Source: Neolewinella persica DSM 23188 (GTDB lineage Bacteria > Bacteroidota > Bacteroidia > Chitinophagales > Saprospiraceae). From it: 64,000 bases of DNA. Below the pieces are notes generated by a model. That model was given only the letters and a program-made list of their open reading frames with translations. It made no database searches and was not told the origin of the DNA. This document shows, in pieces, positions 25,438 to 34,284 of this stretch (its first letter is position 1; each line of letters starts with the position of its first letter). The translations under genes were made by a program, and so were the position numbers. The stretch spans positions 109,245 through 173,244 of the forward strand of contig NZ_KB890417.1 in NCBI RefSeq assembly GCF_000373105.1. Reading direction: 5' to 3'.

Positions 25438-27390
25438 ATGGAACTCACTACAACTCTGCTACCTTTTGCTACTGCCTTCGGGCTGGCATTACTTCACAGT
25501 CTCTGGATCGGTGCCGTACTCTTCGTTGGCGTAAAAGCACTCTTTCCATTGCTGTCCTCACCGGCTGCACGACATAATGTTTCCTACGGTGCCCTGCTGG
25601 TCCTGACTGCGACCTTCGGACTTACCTTCTACTTCGTTTATGACCCCGAACCATTATGTGAAAACCTACTTGCCGGTGGCCAATCGCTCAGTGGGTTACA
25701 GCTGCTCGCCTCCGCACAGGAAGCAGGCATCGGCTGGTCTGAGTGGTTACAGCGAGGGGTGCCAAGTATTGCACCGTGGTTGTCGGTTGTTTACCTGGCC
25801 GGGCTAATTCCGGCAATTTTCTTTTTGATTCGCGATCAGGACCGCGTCATGCAAATGAAGCATGAAGGCCTTTCTGCCCTCCCCATCTCCTGGGCGGCAC
25901 GGCTTGGCAACGAGTTAAACCGCCATGCCGCCACCCGCAGGGTACGGTGCTACCTAAGCGACCGCGTAGGTGAAGTAATGACCCTTGGTTTCTGGAGTCC
26001 GGTCATTGTTTTCCCGGTTGCCCTGGTCAACGAACTCACGCCAGAGATGGCTCATACCATTCTATTACACGAAATAGCGCACCTGCGCAATTACGACCAT
26101 TGGCTTAATTACCCCCAGCAATTTATTCGAGCTTTTTTCTTTTATCACCCCGCCGTACACGCCCTCTGCCGCCTGATTGATCAGGAACGTGAGCACCGTT
26201 GCGATGATTGGGTGGCCGCCCGATGCGAGGACCGACGCACTTACGCTTCGGCACTTGTCACGGTGGCCCGTTCTTCCCATATCCCCCCAAACAACCTTGT
26301 AATGAGTGCCACCAAAACCCCGTTTTCTCAGCGCATTCAGCGCCTTTTCCTCGGCGAGGACAACCAGACAGACCGGAACTTTGCGTTCTCTATGCTGCTG
26401 GTTGTTCTGCTGGGGGCGGCGCACTTAAGTTATACGAATTGGGGCGAGGACGCAGGTGCAGCCAATTGTTTGGAGGAGCAGGAAATGGAGAGCGCCGAGC
26501 TTACCGCTCAACTCCCCTTATTACTCCTGCACCAGTCGGCCAATGCGCACATCGAGTACCGCCTTAGTAAACTCAATCCGTCCGGCAACTACCGTTGGAT
26601 GGTGACCGAAAGGCCCGAAACGGCCCTCGGCACGCCTTGCCCTACCCGTAAAACAGTCGATCAATTCCCCTACATCGCAGCCCCCGAGCCGCCAGAATCG
26701 TCCAACCCCCGTGCCCGGGAACAGTACGAGCGCGCCCAACGTAAGTACGAAGCCATTCAGGAACGGACCAAGCCGGCATTGTGGATGGATGACCAAACGT
26801 TCACCCAAATCGTGCCGGAAATTCCCGAGTTGACCTTTCCCAAGCCATTGCAGCTAGGCATCAGTGAAAGGGCTTCAATCCAATTTGCCCCGTGCCCCTC
26901 CAACCTTCGTAAACAAGAGGTCAAATCCACCATTAACATTGCCCAAGACCATAAAACTAAAGTCAAGACACCCCGTCCCGAGCAGAAAGCTCCGGTGACC
27001 AAAAAGCGTTTAACCTCCGCAAACCGGGAATCAAACACCGCGCAACCTTCCGGTTTAATGGAGGTGAGTGAAACACAAAACCACATCGCTTATTTCGTAG
27101 ACGGAAAGCGCGTTGAGGCCAATTGCACCAAGGCCATGAGCCTGAGGCTCATTGAAAGCGTTGACGTCATCAAGGGTGATGCAGAAATGGTCATGATGGG
27201 GCTGGAAGGCTACGAAGGTACCATCATGGTTACTACCAAAAAGGAAGGCTTAGTAGAAATCGAATCCGCCCCGTTTTCCGTTTCATCGCCCGACGAAGAC
27301 CTGAAGGCTATGGAAGACAGTTATTCCGTTAATTTTAACGAAGGAGAAATAGAAGAGAGCATGGAAGTGCAGCCTTGCCCATGGTTGTAA
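25438..27390 (+). CDS. BlaR1-like M56 membrane peptidase with plug-like C-terminus
   Basis: This 650-aa protein has four or so TMs in the N-terminal 330 residues and an M56 zinc site HEIAH (~211-215) with downstream DQEREHRCDDW. After the last TM (~320-340) comes a long Pro/Lys-rich periplasmic linker. A C-terminal segment (~560-625: YFVDGKRVEANC, IESVDVIKGDAEMVMM, YEGTIMVTTKKEG) resembles the plug domain of TonB-dependent receptors. It lacks a penicillin-binding sensor domain, so beta-lactam sensing is not implied. It is cotranscribed with the BlaI-like repressor and probably cleaves it after an envelope signal. Confidence 0.85.
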   Translation: MELTTTLLPFATAFGLALLHSLWIGAVLFVGVKALFPLLSSPAARHNVSYGALLVLTATFGLTFYFVYDPEPLCENLLAGGQSLSGLQLLASAQEAGIGWSEWLQRGVPSIAPWLSVVYLAGLIPAIFFLIRDQDRVMQMKHEGLSALPISWAARLGNELNRHAATRRVRCYLSDRVGEVMTLGFWSPVIVFPVALVNELTPEMAHTILLHEIAHLRNYDHWLNYPQQFIRAFFFYHPAVHALCRLIDQEREHRCDDWVAARCEDRRTYASALVTVARSSHIPPNNLVMSATKTPFSQRIQRLFLGEDNQTDRNFAFSMLLVVLLGAAHLSYTNWGEDAGAANCLEEQEMESAELTAQLPLLLLHQSANAHIEYRLSKLNPSGNYRWMVTERPETALGTPCPTRKTVDQFPYIAAPEPPESSNPRAREQYERAQRKYEAIQERTKPALWMDDQTFTQIVPEIPELTFPKPLQLGISERASIQFAPCPSNLRKQEVKSTINIAQDHKTKVKTPRPEQKAPVTKKRLTSANRESNTAQPSGLMEVSETQNHIAYFVDGKRVEANCTKAMSLRLIESVDVIKGDAEMVMMGLEGYEGTIMVTTKKEGLVEIESAPFSVSSPDEDLKAMEDSYSVNFNEGEIEESMEVQPCPWL

Positions 27391-27607
27391 GGCCTTGACA
27401 AAACTTCCTTCTCGGCGAGCGTAAACGTCGATCTACATCCGCGAAATCTTTACCCGTCCATCAAGCAAATATTTTGATAGCTGCCCGCGCGGCCGGAGGC
27501 CGACGCTACCGCTCATTGCCAGAGGCAATTTCGTCATGATACAGATGCCTTAAGCGGTTTCCCATTCACTAACGCACTCCTTCTTCCATTTACTAACTCA
27601 CTCTCCC

Positions 27608-28450
27608 ATGCGTGTTCTCTACCCTCTCGTGCTCTTAACCTTCCTTTGCACCTGCGTCCGCGCCCAAATTCCGTATCTCCATCTAAGTCCCTTCACCACC
27701 ACGGAAATCACCATTGCTGCCACCGAAATAGAATTGTCCTACGGTAGGCCGAGCATGCGGGGTCGAAAGATATTCGGCGGATTGGAACCCTGGGGAAAAA
27801 TCTGGCGTGGAGGAGCTAACCGCAACCCACGTCTGGTCATCAGTAAACCAATCACCTTCGGCGATACATTGGTGAAAACCGGTTCTTACACTCTGTTTTC
27901 CAAGCCGGGTGAAAAAAAATGGACCGTTTATCTCTACGACGAGGTCAACAAATATGGCGCGCCCGACGAATGGGACGAGAAGAAAGTCGTGGCCACTCTG
28001 GTCGTCAACCGGGAGGTACTTGCTAAGCCAATTGAAACCCTTAGCTATAGTTTCGAAGAGATTTCTAACGACCACTTCACGCTGGCGATGGAGTGGGAGA
28101 ACACCCGGATCGTTATTCCCTTTGGCTTGCAGACGAAGGTCTTTATGAATGAGGCTATTGCAAAAACCCTCGCCGGCCCAAATTCCGCAGATTACTCCAA
28201 TGCAGCCATGTATGAACTGCGCGACGGCAAAAACTATGTTCAGGCCCTGGCCTGGTTCGACAAGGCCATTGAACTCGACGATACGCCCAGTTATTGGGAG
28301 CACCTCTTCCGGGCCCAGACCCTCGTGAAGTTGGGCCGGCTCGACGAAGCCCGAGCCGGCGCACAGCGCAGCCTGGAAATGGCAAAAAAGATCAACAGCG
28401 AATACGGGACTGCCGAAAGCCTGGCGATTCTCGATGCATTAAACGATTGA
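27608..28450 (+). CDS. DUF2911 secreted protein with C-terminal TPR-like repeats
   Basis: This 280-aa protein has a signal peptide (~1-21). The DUF2911 domain (~25-165) has the conserved ELSYGRPSMRGRKIFGG, PWGKIWRGGANRNPRL and GSYTLFSKPGEKKWTVYL. TPR-like helices follow (~190-275: YVQALAWFDKAIELDD, RLDEARAGAQRSLEMA). Function is unknown; the domain is common in Bacteroidota exported proteins. The signal-peptide cleavage region (CTCVRAQ) is encoded by a copy of the 18-bp GC-rich word at 27645-27665. Confidence 0.85.
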   Translation: MRVLYPLVLLTFLCTCVRAQIPYLHLSPFTTTEITIAATEIELSYGRPSMRGRKIFGGLEPWGKIWRGGANRNPRLVISKPITFGDTLVKTGSYTLFSKPGEKKWTVYLYDEVNKYGAPDEWDEKKVVATLVVNREVLAKPIETLSYSFEEISNDHFTLAMEWENTRIVIPFGLQTKVFMNEAIAKTLAGPNSADYSNAAMYELRDGKNYVQALAWFDKAIELDDTPSYWEHLFRAQTLVKLGRLDEARAGAQRSLEMAKKINSEYGTAESLAILDALND

Positions 28451-28489
28451 TGTTTGCCTAAATATTGAATAAAATTCTCGCTAGTAGGG

Positions 28490-28622
28490 GCAACCCGCGT
28501 TCGCTGAGCGAACGCGGCCAACAACTTAGACGCTTGTACGGGCGGGGCTTGCCCCCGCCCATGTCTTTATGAACCTGAAAGCTTGCCCCCGCCCGCCCTG
28601 CACGACCCCGAAAACCCCTTTG
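28490..28622. terminator. Hairpin cluster between convergent genes
   Basis: Three stems stand in 130 bp: CCGCGTTCGCT with AGCGAACGCGG (11 bp), GGGCGGGG with CCCCGCCC, and ACCCC-TTT-GGGGC near 28617. They lie between the convergent DUF2911 and TRIC-like genes and should block read-through both ways. The GCTTGCCCCCGCCC word occurs twice. Confidence 0.55.
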
Positions 28623-28631
28623 GGGCCTTAC

Positions 28632-29252
28632 CTAAACTCCGCCCGATGCCTTCTTACCAAAAGCCAGCGTCCAATGATTTTTCACTGCCATTAGCCGAAT
28701 GACAAATACCGTAATAATGGCCACCGCCATCGCCAATGGCTCACCGATCAGTTGCTCAGTGAGCAGGAACAAAATCCCGCCAGCCAGGCAAGCGGAAGCA
28801 TAGATTTCTTTTCGAAAGATCAGCGGCACCTCGTTGGACAGCACGTCGCGGATGACCCCTCCAAAAGTAGCTGAAACCACACCAAGAAAAACACAAATGA
28901 TGGGTGACAGACCGAAAGCAAGCGCCTTTTGCAGGCCCAGGATGGTGTACAGCGCAATACCGATCGTATCAAACAAGAACATGCTGCGCCGCAGCTTACG
29001 CATATAGGGCTGAAAAAGGTAGGCAAACAGGAATGCGCCAAAGATGATGTACAGGTAAACCGGATTCAACATCCAGCCGACGGGGGTACTGCCGATCATC
29101 AAATCCCGCAAAGTACCCCCGCCGATGGCGGTGACCAACGCCAGAATGAAAACGCCAAAAACATCGAACTGGCGCTTCATGCCAGCGAGCGCCCCCGAGA
29201 TGGCGAAGACGAAGGTGCCGGCGTAGTCGATGGTTAGAATGAAGAGTTCCAT
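28632..29252 (-). CDS. TRIC/UPF0126-type cation channel family membrane protein
   Basis: This 206-aa protein has about seven hydrophobic segments arranged as two three-helix repeats. Each repeat has a glycine-rich kinked motif: TAIGGGTLRDLMIG (~39-52) and ATFGGVIRDVLSNE (~128-141). These duplicated GGG(T/V)xRD motifs define the UPF0126/YadS-like family, whose members include prokaryotic trimeric intracellular cation channels. It is inserted in the inner membrane. The physiological ion is not known here. Confidence 0.88.
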   Translation of the reverse strand: MELFILTIDYAGTFVFAISGALAGMKRQFDVFGVFILALVTAIGGGTLRDLMIGSTPVGWMLNPVYLYIIFGAFLFAYLFQPYMRKLRRSMFLFDTIGIALYTILGLQKALAFGLSPIICVFLGVVSATFGGVIRDVLSNEVPLIFRKEIYASACLAGGILFLLTEQLIGEPLAMAVAIITVFVIRLMAVKNHWTLAFGKKASGGV

Positions 29253-29388
29253 TTTTGAAGTATTCAGGGGTTAGTATTAAGGGTTTAGGGTTCAGAAAAG
29301 TCTGCAATGTAGTGGTTCTGCACACCAAGTTATGGGATAATCGGAGATGGTTGTATTTTGTACCAACTTCACCAAACCCATTCGAAAA

Positions 29389-29967
29389 ATGAGACTATTA
29401 TCTCTGGCTTTCTGCTTGTTACTTTCTTGTTGTCTAGCCGCCCAGGTTGAACCTAAGTCGGAGTGGGAAGGTCTAACGATTCCTCCAGATGCGCCTTCGC
29501 AACAGCCAGTTATTCTGCATTCTCACTCGTCCCTTGACACGGGTGATCCCCTGTACATCATCAACGGGTACCCCGCCGAGAAAGCGGATCTTCAAGATCT
29601 CAACCCGGCAAGTATTGAATCGATAAATGTCCTCAAAGGAGAAAGTGCACTAGTTCTTTATGGCAGCCAAGGAGGTAAGAATGGTGTCATCATCATTCAA
29701 ACCAAGGACGATATTACTCCCCGTGCAGACTACACCCTCACCCCGGAGGAAATCCCTGCTGATATTTTCTCGCTTTACGAAACAAAGGATTTTGGGGCGG
29801 GTAAGCAGGTGGTTTATCTGCTACAGGGAAACCCCATTAAATTGCGCAAACTAAAAAAACTAGCGACTACGGACATTGCCTCCATCAAGGTTTATGAACG
29901 GGCGCTGAAGGTCAGGTTGATGGGCTACAGTGAGCAGGAGGTGATTGTGGATGTTATACTGCGGTAG
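29389..29967 (+). CDS. Secreted protein made of two TonB-plug-like half domains
   Basis: This 192-aa protein has a signal peptide (~1-20, CLAAQ). Residues ~55-115 (PLYIINGYPAEK, ASIESINVLKGESALVLYGS, NGVIIIQTKDD) are an unmistakable TonB-receptor plug segment. Residues ~140-192 (VVYLLQGNPIKL, TTDIASIKVYERALKVRLMG, EVIVDVILR) repeat the same pattern in degenerate form. No beta-barrel follows. The same plug segment ends the M56 peptidase 2 kb upstream. The role is unknown; a soluble decoy or signalling ligand is conceivable but speculative. Confidence 0.75.
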   Translation: MRLLSLAFCLLLSCCLAAQVEPKSEWEGLTIPPDAPSQQPVILHSHSSLDTGDPLYIINGYPAEKADLQDLNPASIESINVLKGESALVLYGSQGGKNGVIIIQTKDDITPRADYTLTPEEIPADIFSLYETKDFGAGKQVVYLLQGNPIKLRKLKKLATTDIASIKVYERALKVRLMGYSEQEVIVDVILR

Positions 29968-29978
29968 TGTGTAGCATT

Positions 29979-30184
29979 TTCTCATCCGCTGCATCTTTCT
30001 GCTGGCGTAGCCGCAGGAAGTTCATCGGATGTGTAAAATGCGTGAGTAGCAAAAAAAACAGTAGTAATTCAACGTTCATTGTAACTGAAACCTGAACGAA
30101 ATCAATGTCTACTTCAACCCCGGCAACACATCCGATGAACTTTTGCCCGGCTGCGCCAGGTCAAAAGACGCATCGGATGAGCGG
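29979..30184. repeat. REP pair (BIME-like), CATCCGATG family, copy 1
   Basis: Two inverted ~55-bp units: 29979-30032 and 30130-30184. Each unit folds on itself. In the right unit CATCCGATG pairs with CATCGGATG, and inside it TTTTGCC-loop-GGTCAAAA. The loop CTGCGCCA (or its complement) is shared. A second pair with diverged stems is at 48190-48312. The centre has no ORF. It separates the plug protein from the dehydrogenase gene end. Confidence 0.75.
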
Positions 30185-30238
30185 CTGGACGCACAGGATA
30201 TTTTAAAACCAATCATCTCGATGGGTGGTAACAGTCCA

Positions 30239-31180
30239 TCACCCAAACGCCCCCATGATTTTCGCAAACAGGGTCCGCGCATGCCCCTCTTCCGCCTCCG
30301 CACTCCACCCGGCAATGTGGGGCGTAAGGACCGTATTTTTGCTACGGACCAGGTATTGAAACGGCGCCGGCAGGTCTTCTGGCTCCAGGTGGACGAAACT
30401 CTGCTCTTCGTATTCGTGCACGTCGAGGGCGGCACCGAGGACTTTTCCGGATTCCATTGCGGCAACCAGATCAGCGGTATTCACCGCCGGCCCCCGGGCG
30501 GTATTGATGAGGTAGAACGGCTTGGCAAAAGCGTTGATCCAATCCTGGTTAACGTAGTAGTGGTTACCCTCTAAAAAGAGGTGGAGAGAGACAACGTCGG
30601 CCCGGCTTTGCAGTTCTTCCAGGCTTACTTCGGTGGCGTATTCATCGCCGTAATCCGTCCTGAATTTATCGTAAGTGATGACTTTACAACCGAAACCTAC
30701 CAGGCGTCGGGCGGTCATTTGGCCCATGTTTCCATAGCCGATGAGGCCGACGGTGAGGCTGCCCAATTCGGTCCCCACGTTACCCCGGCGGACCCAGCCA
30801 CCGGCGCGGATCTGCTGGTCGGCCCGGCCAAGGTGATTGAGCAGCATCAGCATCATCCCGACGGTATGCTCGGCTACGGTATGCTTGCTGCCTTCGGGGC
30901 TATTGAACACGGTGATGCCGAGTTGTTTGGCGTGTTCCAGGTCAATGTGGTCGGTCCCGACGCCCCAGCGGGCGACGAATTTAAAGCTCGGTCCGCAGGC
31001 ATCCAGCAGCTCCCGGTCGATGTTGAGCCGGCTGCGGACCATGAGCCCGTCGTAGTTCTTCAGTTCGGCCAGAATGTGGGCGCGGTCGCGGGTGCAGAGA
31101 TCGGTAACGGCATGCCCCGCTTCTGCGAGCGCTTGCTGGAGGTAGGGGTGGGCGGCTTGGTCTAGGAAGGCGATGTTCAT
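30239..31180 (-). CDS. NAD-dependent D-2-hydroxyacid dehydrogenase (phosphoglycerate dehydrogenase-like)
   Basis: This 313-aa soluble oxidoreductase has Rossmann motif GYGNMG (148-153), followed by Asp171 (TYD), which favours NAD over NADP. Catalytic Arg229 lies in NTARG, Glu258 in the DVHEYEE block and His288 in TPHIAGWS. The N-terminal VARWGVGTDHID is typical of SerA-like enzymes, but the ACT domain of full SerA is missing. A serC-type gene is not adjacent; the aminotransferase at 37 kb is a different class. Start context TACCTTCC, 4 nt, ATG. Confidence 0.88.
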   Translation of the reverse strand: MNIAFLDQAAHPYLQQALAEAGHAVTDLCTRDRAHILAELKNYDGLMVRSRLNIDRELLDACGPSFKFVARWGVGTDHIDLEHAKQLGITVFNSPEGSKHTVAEHTVGMMLMLLNHLGRADQQIRAGGWVRRGNVGTELGSLTVGLIGYGNMGQMTARRLVGFGCKVITYDKFRTDYGDEYATEVSLEELQSRADVVSLHLFLEGNHYYVNQDWINAFAKPFYLINTARGPAVNTADLVAAMESGKVLGAALDVHEYEEQSFVHLEPEDLPAPFQYLVRSKNTVLTPHIAGWSAEAEEGHARTLFAKIMGAFG

Positions 31181-31289
31181 GGGGGGAAGGTAGGGACATA
31201 AATGTTTTCGGCATCATGCGTACAGGCTCAATGTGCATAATAAAGCGACTACTCACTTTGAGTCAGATTCAGTTGTACACATCACCCTG

Positions 31290-31541
31290 CTAGTACACTG
31301 TAATTTAAGTTTTCGCTGCTTTTTACTTGTCGCGTAGCTACTGCACTTGAATTGCCTGGGACAAGGAGGAACGACGCAGTCCCAGGTAACGAAAAGGGCC
31401 GTTAAGGTTTGACGACGCTACGCGTCGTAAGCATAGTCCTTAGCCCGTTACCCCGGACTTCATCCAGGGAAACTATGCTGTATTCGCTACGCGAAATTCA
31501 GGTTCGGTAAATTTCTAAAAACTCAGTTTACGGTGGACTAG
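31290..31541. mobile_element. Hairpin-string MITE-like element, copy B (with terminal inverted repeats)
   Basis: This 252-bp element is bounded by CTAGTACACTGTAATTTAAG on the left and, reading inward from the right, CTAGTCCACCGTAAACTGAG; 19 of the 24 terminal bases agree. The interior matches copy A (19117-19344) along its length, including conserved hairpins TTCGCTACGCGAA and ACGACGCTACGCGTCGT and the GGGAC/GTCCC stem. There is no ORF. A non-autonomous transposon is the simplest reading; the mobilising transposase is not in the window. Confidence 0.82.
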
Positions 31542-31589
31542 TACTGCACCAGCTCAAAAGGATTTGTCGGCCGGCGAGATTTTCTCGAA

Positions 31590-32585
31590 TCAATCCTCTA
31601 ACTTAAACGTAAGCTCAATCGAAGGCTCCATCAGGTAAGTAAAGACCATACAACGGTAAGTAAAGGGTTGGACCAACTCCAGCCCCAGGGGCAGCGTCAG
31701 GGAGGATTCGTTGGTCGTCAACCAATTATCCTGACTGACGTGTACATGGGTTTCCAGCAACATGCGCTGGTAGGTGGTCATGTCGTACTTGCTGAAATCG
31801 ACCTGTACGTTGGGCAGTTGAGCCGGGATGGTGCGGTCTCCGTTGCCGGCAGCAACGGATTTCCGGACATCGATGATGATGCCCAACTCCTCCGCTTGTA
31901 ATGGGGAACCAGGCGTTGGCTCCAGCTTCGCTTTGATCACCACGTTCTCGGGGATCAGCGTGATGCCGGGCCGGAACTGGGGCAAAAGGTTCAGGAGTAT
32001 GGGAACGTAACACTCCCGGTACAAGAGCGCATCCAGGGTTTCACTGATAAGCAGGTGATAATCGGCCGCTGCGGGCACCGTGAATGCGGTCGCATCCGCC
32101 TGGTACTGTGCCCGTAGGTAACCAGACAAGCCAAGGTCTTCGATCAGTTTACCGGCGAAGACGAGGGAGTGTTCGTTGATCTCCAGAATAGAGAACCGGA
32201 CTTCTCCCGGCTCAAACAAGGGCGCAACCAGGGTAACGAAGGGAGCATACGGCCCACAGCCGGCGTAGAAAACCTCTACGGTTTGGTCCGGATGCGCCGC
32301 CCGTTGATTGCGGATGGCGGCAACGACGCTGGTGAGAAATTTGGTGGTCCGTTTAAAGTCCAGCAAGCACTGCGCAGCGTGGTTCAGGCCAAGGGCGGCG
32401 CCTTTCGCCGTTGGCACCGCAGCAAGGTGCTCCAGCTTAGTGTCGAAACCAGTGAGCCCGGTGATTTCCTGGAACCCGGTGTGGATTTCTTTGATGATGC
32501 GCTCGGCTTCGGTGGGGCTGGCGGCGTTGAGCAGCAGGTCGCTGGCCAATTTTTTGACGTTTGTGGGGGTGCTTTTCTCAGTCAT
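31590..32585 (-). CDS. SAM-dependent methyltransferase-like protein
   Basis: This 331-aa soluble protein has a helical N-terminal part (~1-90). A Rossmann-like methyltransferase core follows: EVFYAGCGPYAPFVTLVAPL (motif I, ~99-118), FSILEINEHSL with acidic Glu (motif II), and LISETLDALLYRECYVPIL (post-motif). The order resembles PRMT-type cores, but substrate and even activity are uncertain. ATG at 32585 is supported by TAGCTTTA ending 5 nt upstream; the longer frame to 32645 has no such support. It is the first gene after the fold-back element. Confidence 0.6.
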   Translation of the reverse strand: MTEKSTPTNVKKLASDLLLNAASPTEAERIIKEIHTGFQEITGLTGFDTKLEHLAAVPTAKGAALGLNHAAQCLLDFKRTTKFLTSVVAAIRNQRAAHPDQTVEVFYAGCGPYAPFVTLVAPLFEPGEVRFSILEINEHSLVFAGKLIEDLGLSGYLRAQYQADATAFTVPAAADYHLLISETLDALLYRECYVPILLNLLPQFRPGITLIPENVVIKAKLEPTPGSPLQAEELGIIIDVRKSVAAGNGDRTIPAQLPNVQVDFSKYDMTTYQRMLLETHVHVSQDNWLTTNESSLTLPLGLELVQPFTYRCMVFTYLMEPSIELTFKLED

Positions 32586-32823
32586 TGGGTTAAAGCTACT
32601 AGAGGTTGTGGATTTAGTGGAAGCTTTCGGGAATTTTGGGCTCAATTATGGTACGCCGGGGGCGAGCTCCGCCCGTACAAGCATCCGATTATGGGTGGGT
32701 ATATGGAATAGAGGGATGGTTGCGGCGCTGCGCGCCGCCGAATGGCCTTGCCTCTTTCAATCCCCGGGTTTCGGCGTACCGCCTCACCCGGGGCAAAATG
32801 ATTGGATCTCTCCGGAATCCCCT

Positions 32824-33238
32824 CTACCGTCGTACCAAACTCCCCGTCCAGTCCCAGTCTTTTGACCTAAGCCGGAGCAAATACACCCCGGCCGGCAGTT
32901 CATCCACGGCTAATTCAACGGTATTTGCACCTGCGGCCGCGCCCACATGGCCTTTCCGAACCTCCTGACCATAGGTGTTGTAGACGTGCCAATTGACCCG
33001 TTCCGCTTCCGGGCTCACCCAGTTCACCGTCAGGGCTGATCCACCCACAGGATTCGGGAAGACCCTCACTGCCCGCTCGTCATCGGCCCGCCAGGTAACC
33101 CGCCGGACGAGGGAGTAATCCTCCTCCCCATCAAAGTCCCGGGCCAGGATGCGATAGTAGGCCAAGTTACCCGTTGCACGATCATCAATAAAGGAATAAG
33201 CCGTTGCCGCATTAGTGGGTGTTTTGAATGGGGAGCGA
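32824..33238 (-). pseudogene. 3' relic of a T9SS cargo gene
   Basis: The frame runs from just after a TGA at ~33240. It encodes AYSFIDDRATGNLAYYRILA, the strand usually preceding a sorting domain, then VRVFPNPVGGSALTVNWVSP, NTYGQEVRKG and LPAGVYLLRLRSKDW, a type A T9SS sorting domain. No signal peptide or cargo body precedes it, so the gene has lost its 5' part. The Ala-rich GAAAGAN segment is an exact copy of the 18-bp GC-rich word (32927-32944). Confidence 0.7.
32927..32944 (+). repeat. Exact copy of the 18-bp GC-rich dispersed word
   Basis: GCACCTGCGGCCGCGCCC, preceded by TTT, inside the T9SS relic. Other exact copies are at 44410-44427 (minus), 45886-45903 (plus) and 54762-54779 (minus). 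A 17-nt copy is at 51634-51650 and a 16-nt copy at 62528-62543. About a dozen variants with few mismatches also occur. Confidence 0.9.
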
Positions 33239-33346
33239 GTTCACTCAAACCTACGGAAAGCATCTTGGGAGACCGTCTGGTTCCCATGATCTGTCAATCA
33301 GCGTACACACTAGCTGCTTACTTTCGCACCTAAGATCGCTGGCACA

Positions 33347-33766
33347 CTACTGGGTATATTTATTACGATGGATCGCTACATATTCTACCCAAACCACGAC
33401 TACCAATACGATCAATTCCAGAACGAAGTACGTCACGCCCAATGCGGTAAGTTGCTCAAAGTGCCGGTATACCAGGCCAAGCGACAGCAAAGCGTATAAG
33501 GCATTGGCAATCATGATCACTCGCAGGAAAATGGGCCACTTATCCTTTACCAGAAAGTAGCAAGTCCACGAATAACAGACGAAGCCGCAAGCCAGCAGCG
33601 CAAGTACGGCGAGCGGATCTTCGGGCATGCCGAAAAGAGCCTGAAATTGCCGCAGCACTACTCCAAGGAAGAAGGCGGAGAGGAGGGCGCCGGTGCCGTC
33701 TAGGAGGAACAGGTACTTGCCGGAACCTGTCAATTTGTTGAAGAAGTCCTTAAATCTGTCTGGCAA
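33347..33766 (-). CDS. Small four-helix membrane protein, unknown function
   Basis: This 139-aa protein has four predicted membrane helices (~18-42, 52-70, 78-100, 106-130), a basic N-terminus (MPDRFKDFFNKL) and a basic C-terminus (HRNKYTQ). A soluble segment with RQFQALFGMPED separates helices 1 and 2. No conserved catalytic pattern is recognised. It stands alone between the T9SS relic and a hypothetical gene. Confidence 0.65.
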   Translation of the reverse strand: MPDRFKDFFNKLTGSGKYLFLLDGTGALLSAFFLGVVLRQFQALFGMPEDPLAVLALLACGFVCYSWTCYFLVKDKWPIFLRVIMIANALYALLSLGLVYRHFEQLTALGVTYFVLELIVLVVVVWVEYVAIHRNKYTQ

Positions 33767-33870
33767 ACCTGGTATTTAGTGATTACGTTAAAAATCCTCA
33801 ACTGGCTAATTGAAAGTGTGGCGGATATTTCAACAATGCTATCTTGAGTTCCCACCCATCATTCACTGTA

Positions 33871-34284
33871 CTAGTCGTAAGGTAATAAATCAGGAGCCAG
33901 AAACGCTTTTTTAGCTCGCTGAGAATTATAGATGTCAAATCCATAATGAGCTGAAATCAACTCTTTAAAATTATATTTTAAGCGAGGGAACTCAAGCATA
34001 AAGTCAACAAAGTTGTCGGAGGTCGATTTTTGCCAGAAGTGTTGTACCGTTTTCACCGCAGCAACAGTCAGGGTTACGTTGAATTTATCCGATGCACCAA
34101 GATGAACTACGTAGTTAGCTATCTGCTTACGAACGATTTCCACCGCTGCTTCGCCTCCCTGTTCTTTAAGGTGAATCCATCCCAACCTTAGGTGTGCTTC
34201 ATGGGTAAAGAGTTCAGGTGGCAGTCTGCAACTTTCAAATTCTGAAGAAAATTCGGCGTCGGAAAAGTCTAAATGGTTTTTCAT
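33871..34284 (-). CDS. Hypothetical protein coupled to the DUF3703 gene
   Basis: This 137-aa soluble protein is of unknown family. Visible features are LFTHEAHLRLGWIHLKEQGG (~22-41), an amphipathic helical middle and a C-terminus ending FLAPDLLPYD. It overlaps the upstream DUF3703 gene by 4 bp (ATG inside the other's stop region), so the two are almost surely translated together and may act on a common process. It is somewhat AT-richer than its surroundings. Confidence 0.65.
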   Translation of the reverse strand: MKNHLDFSDAEFSSEFESCRLPPELFTHEAHLRLGWIHLKEQGGEAAVEIVRKQIANYVVHLGASDKFNVTLTVAAVKTVQHFWQKSTSDNFVDFMLEFPRLKYNFKELISAHYGFDIYNSQRAKKAFLAPDLLPYD

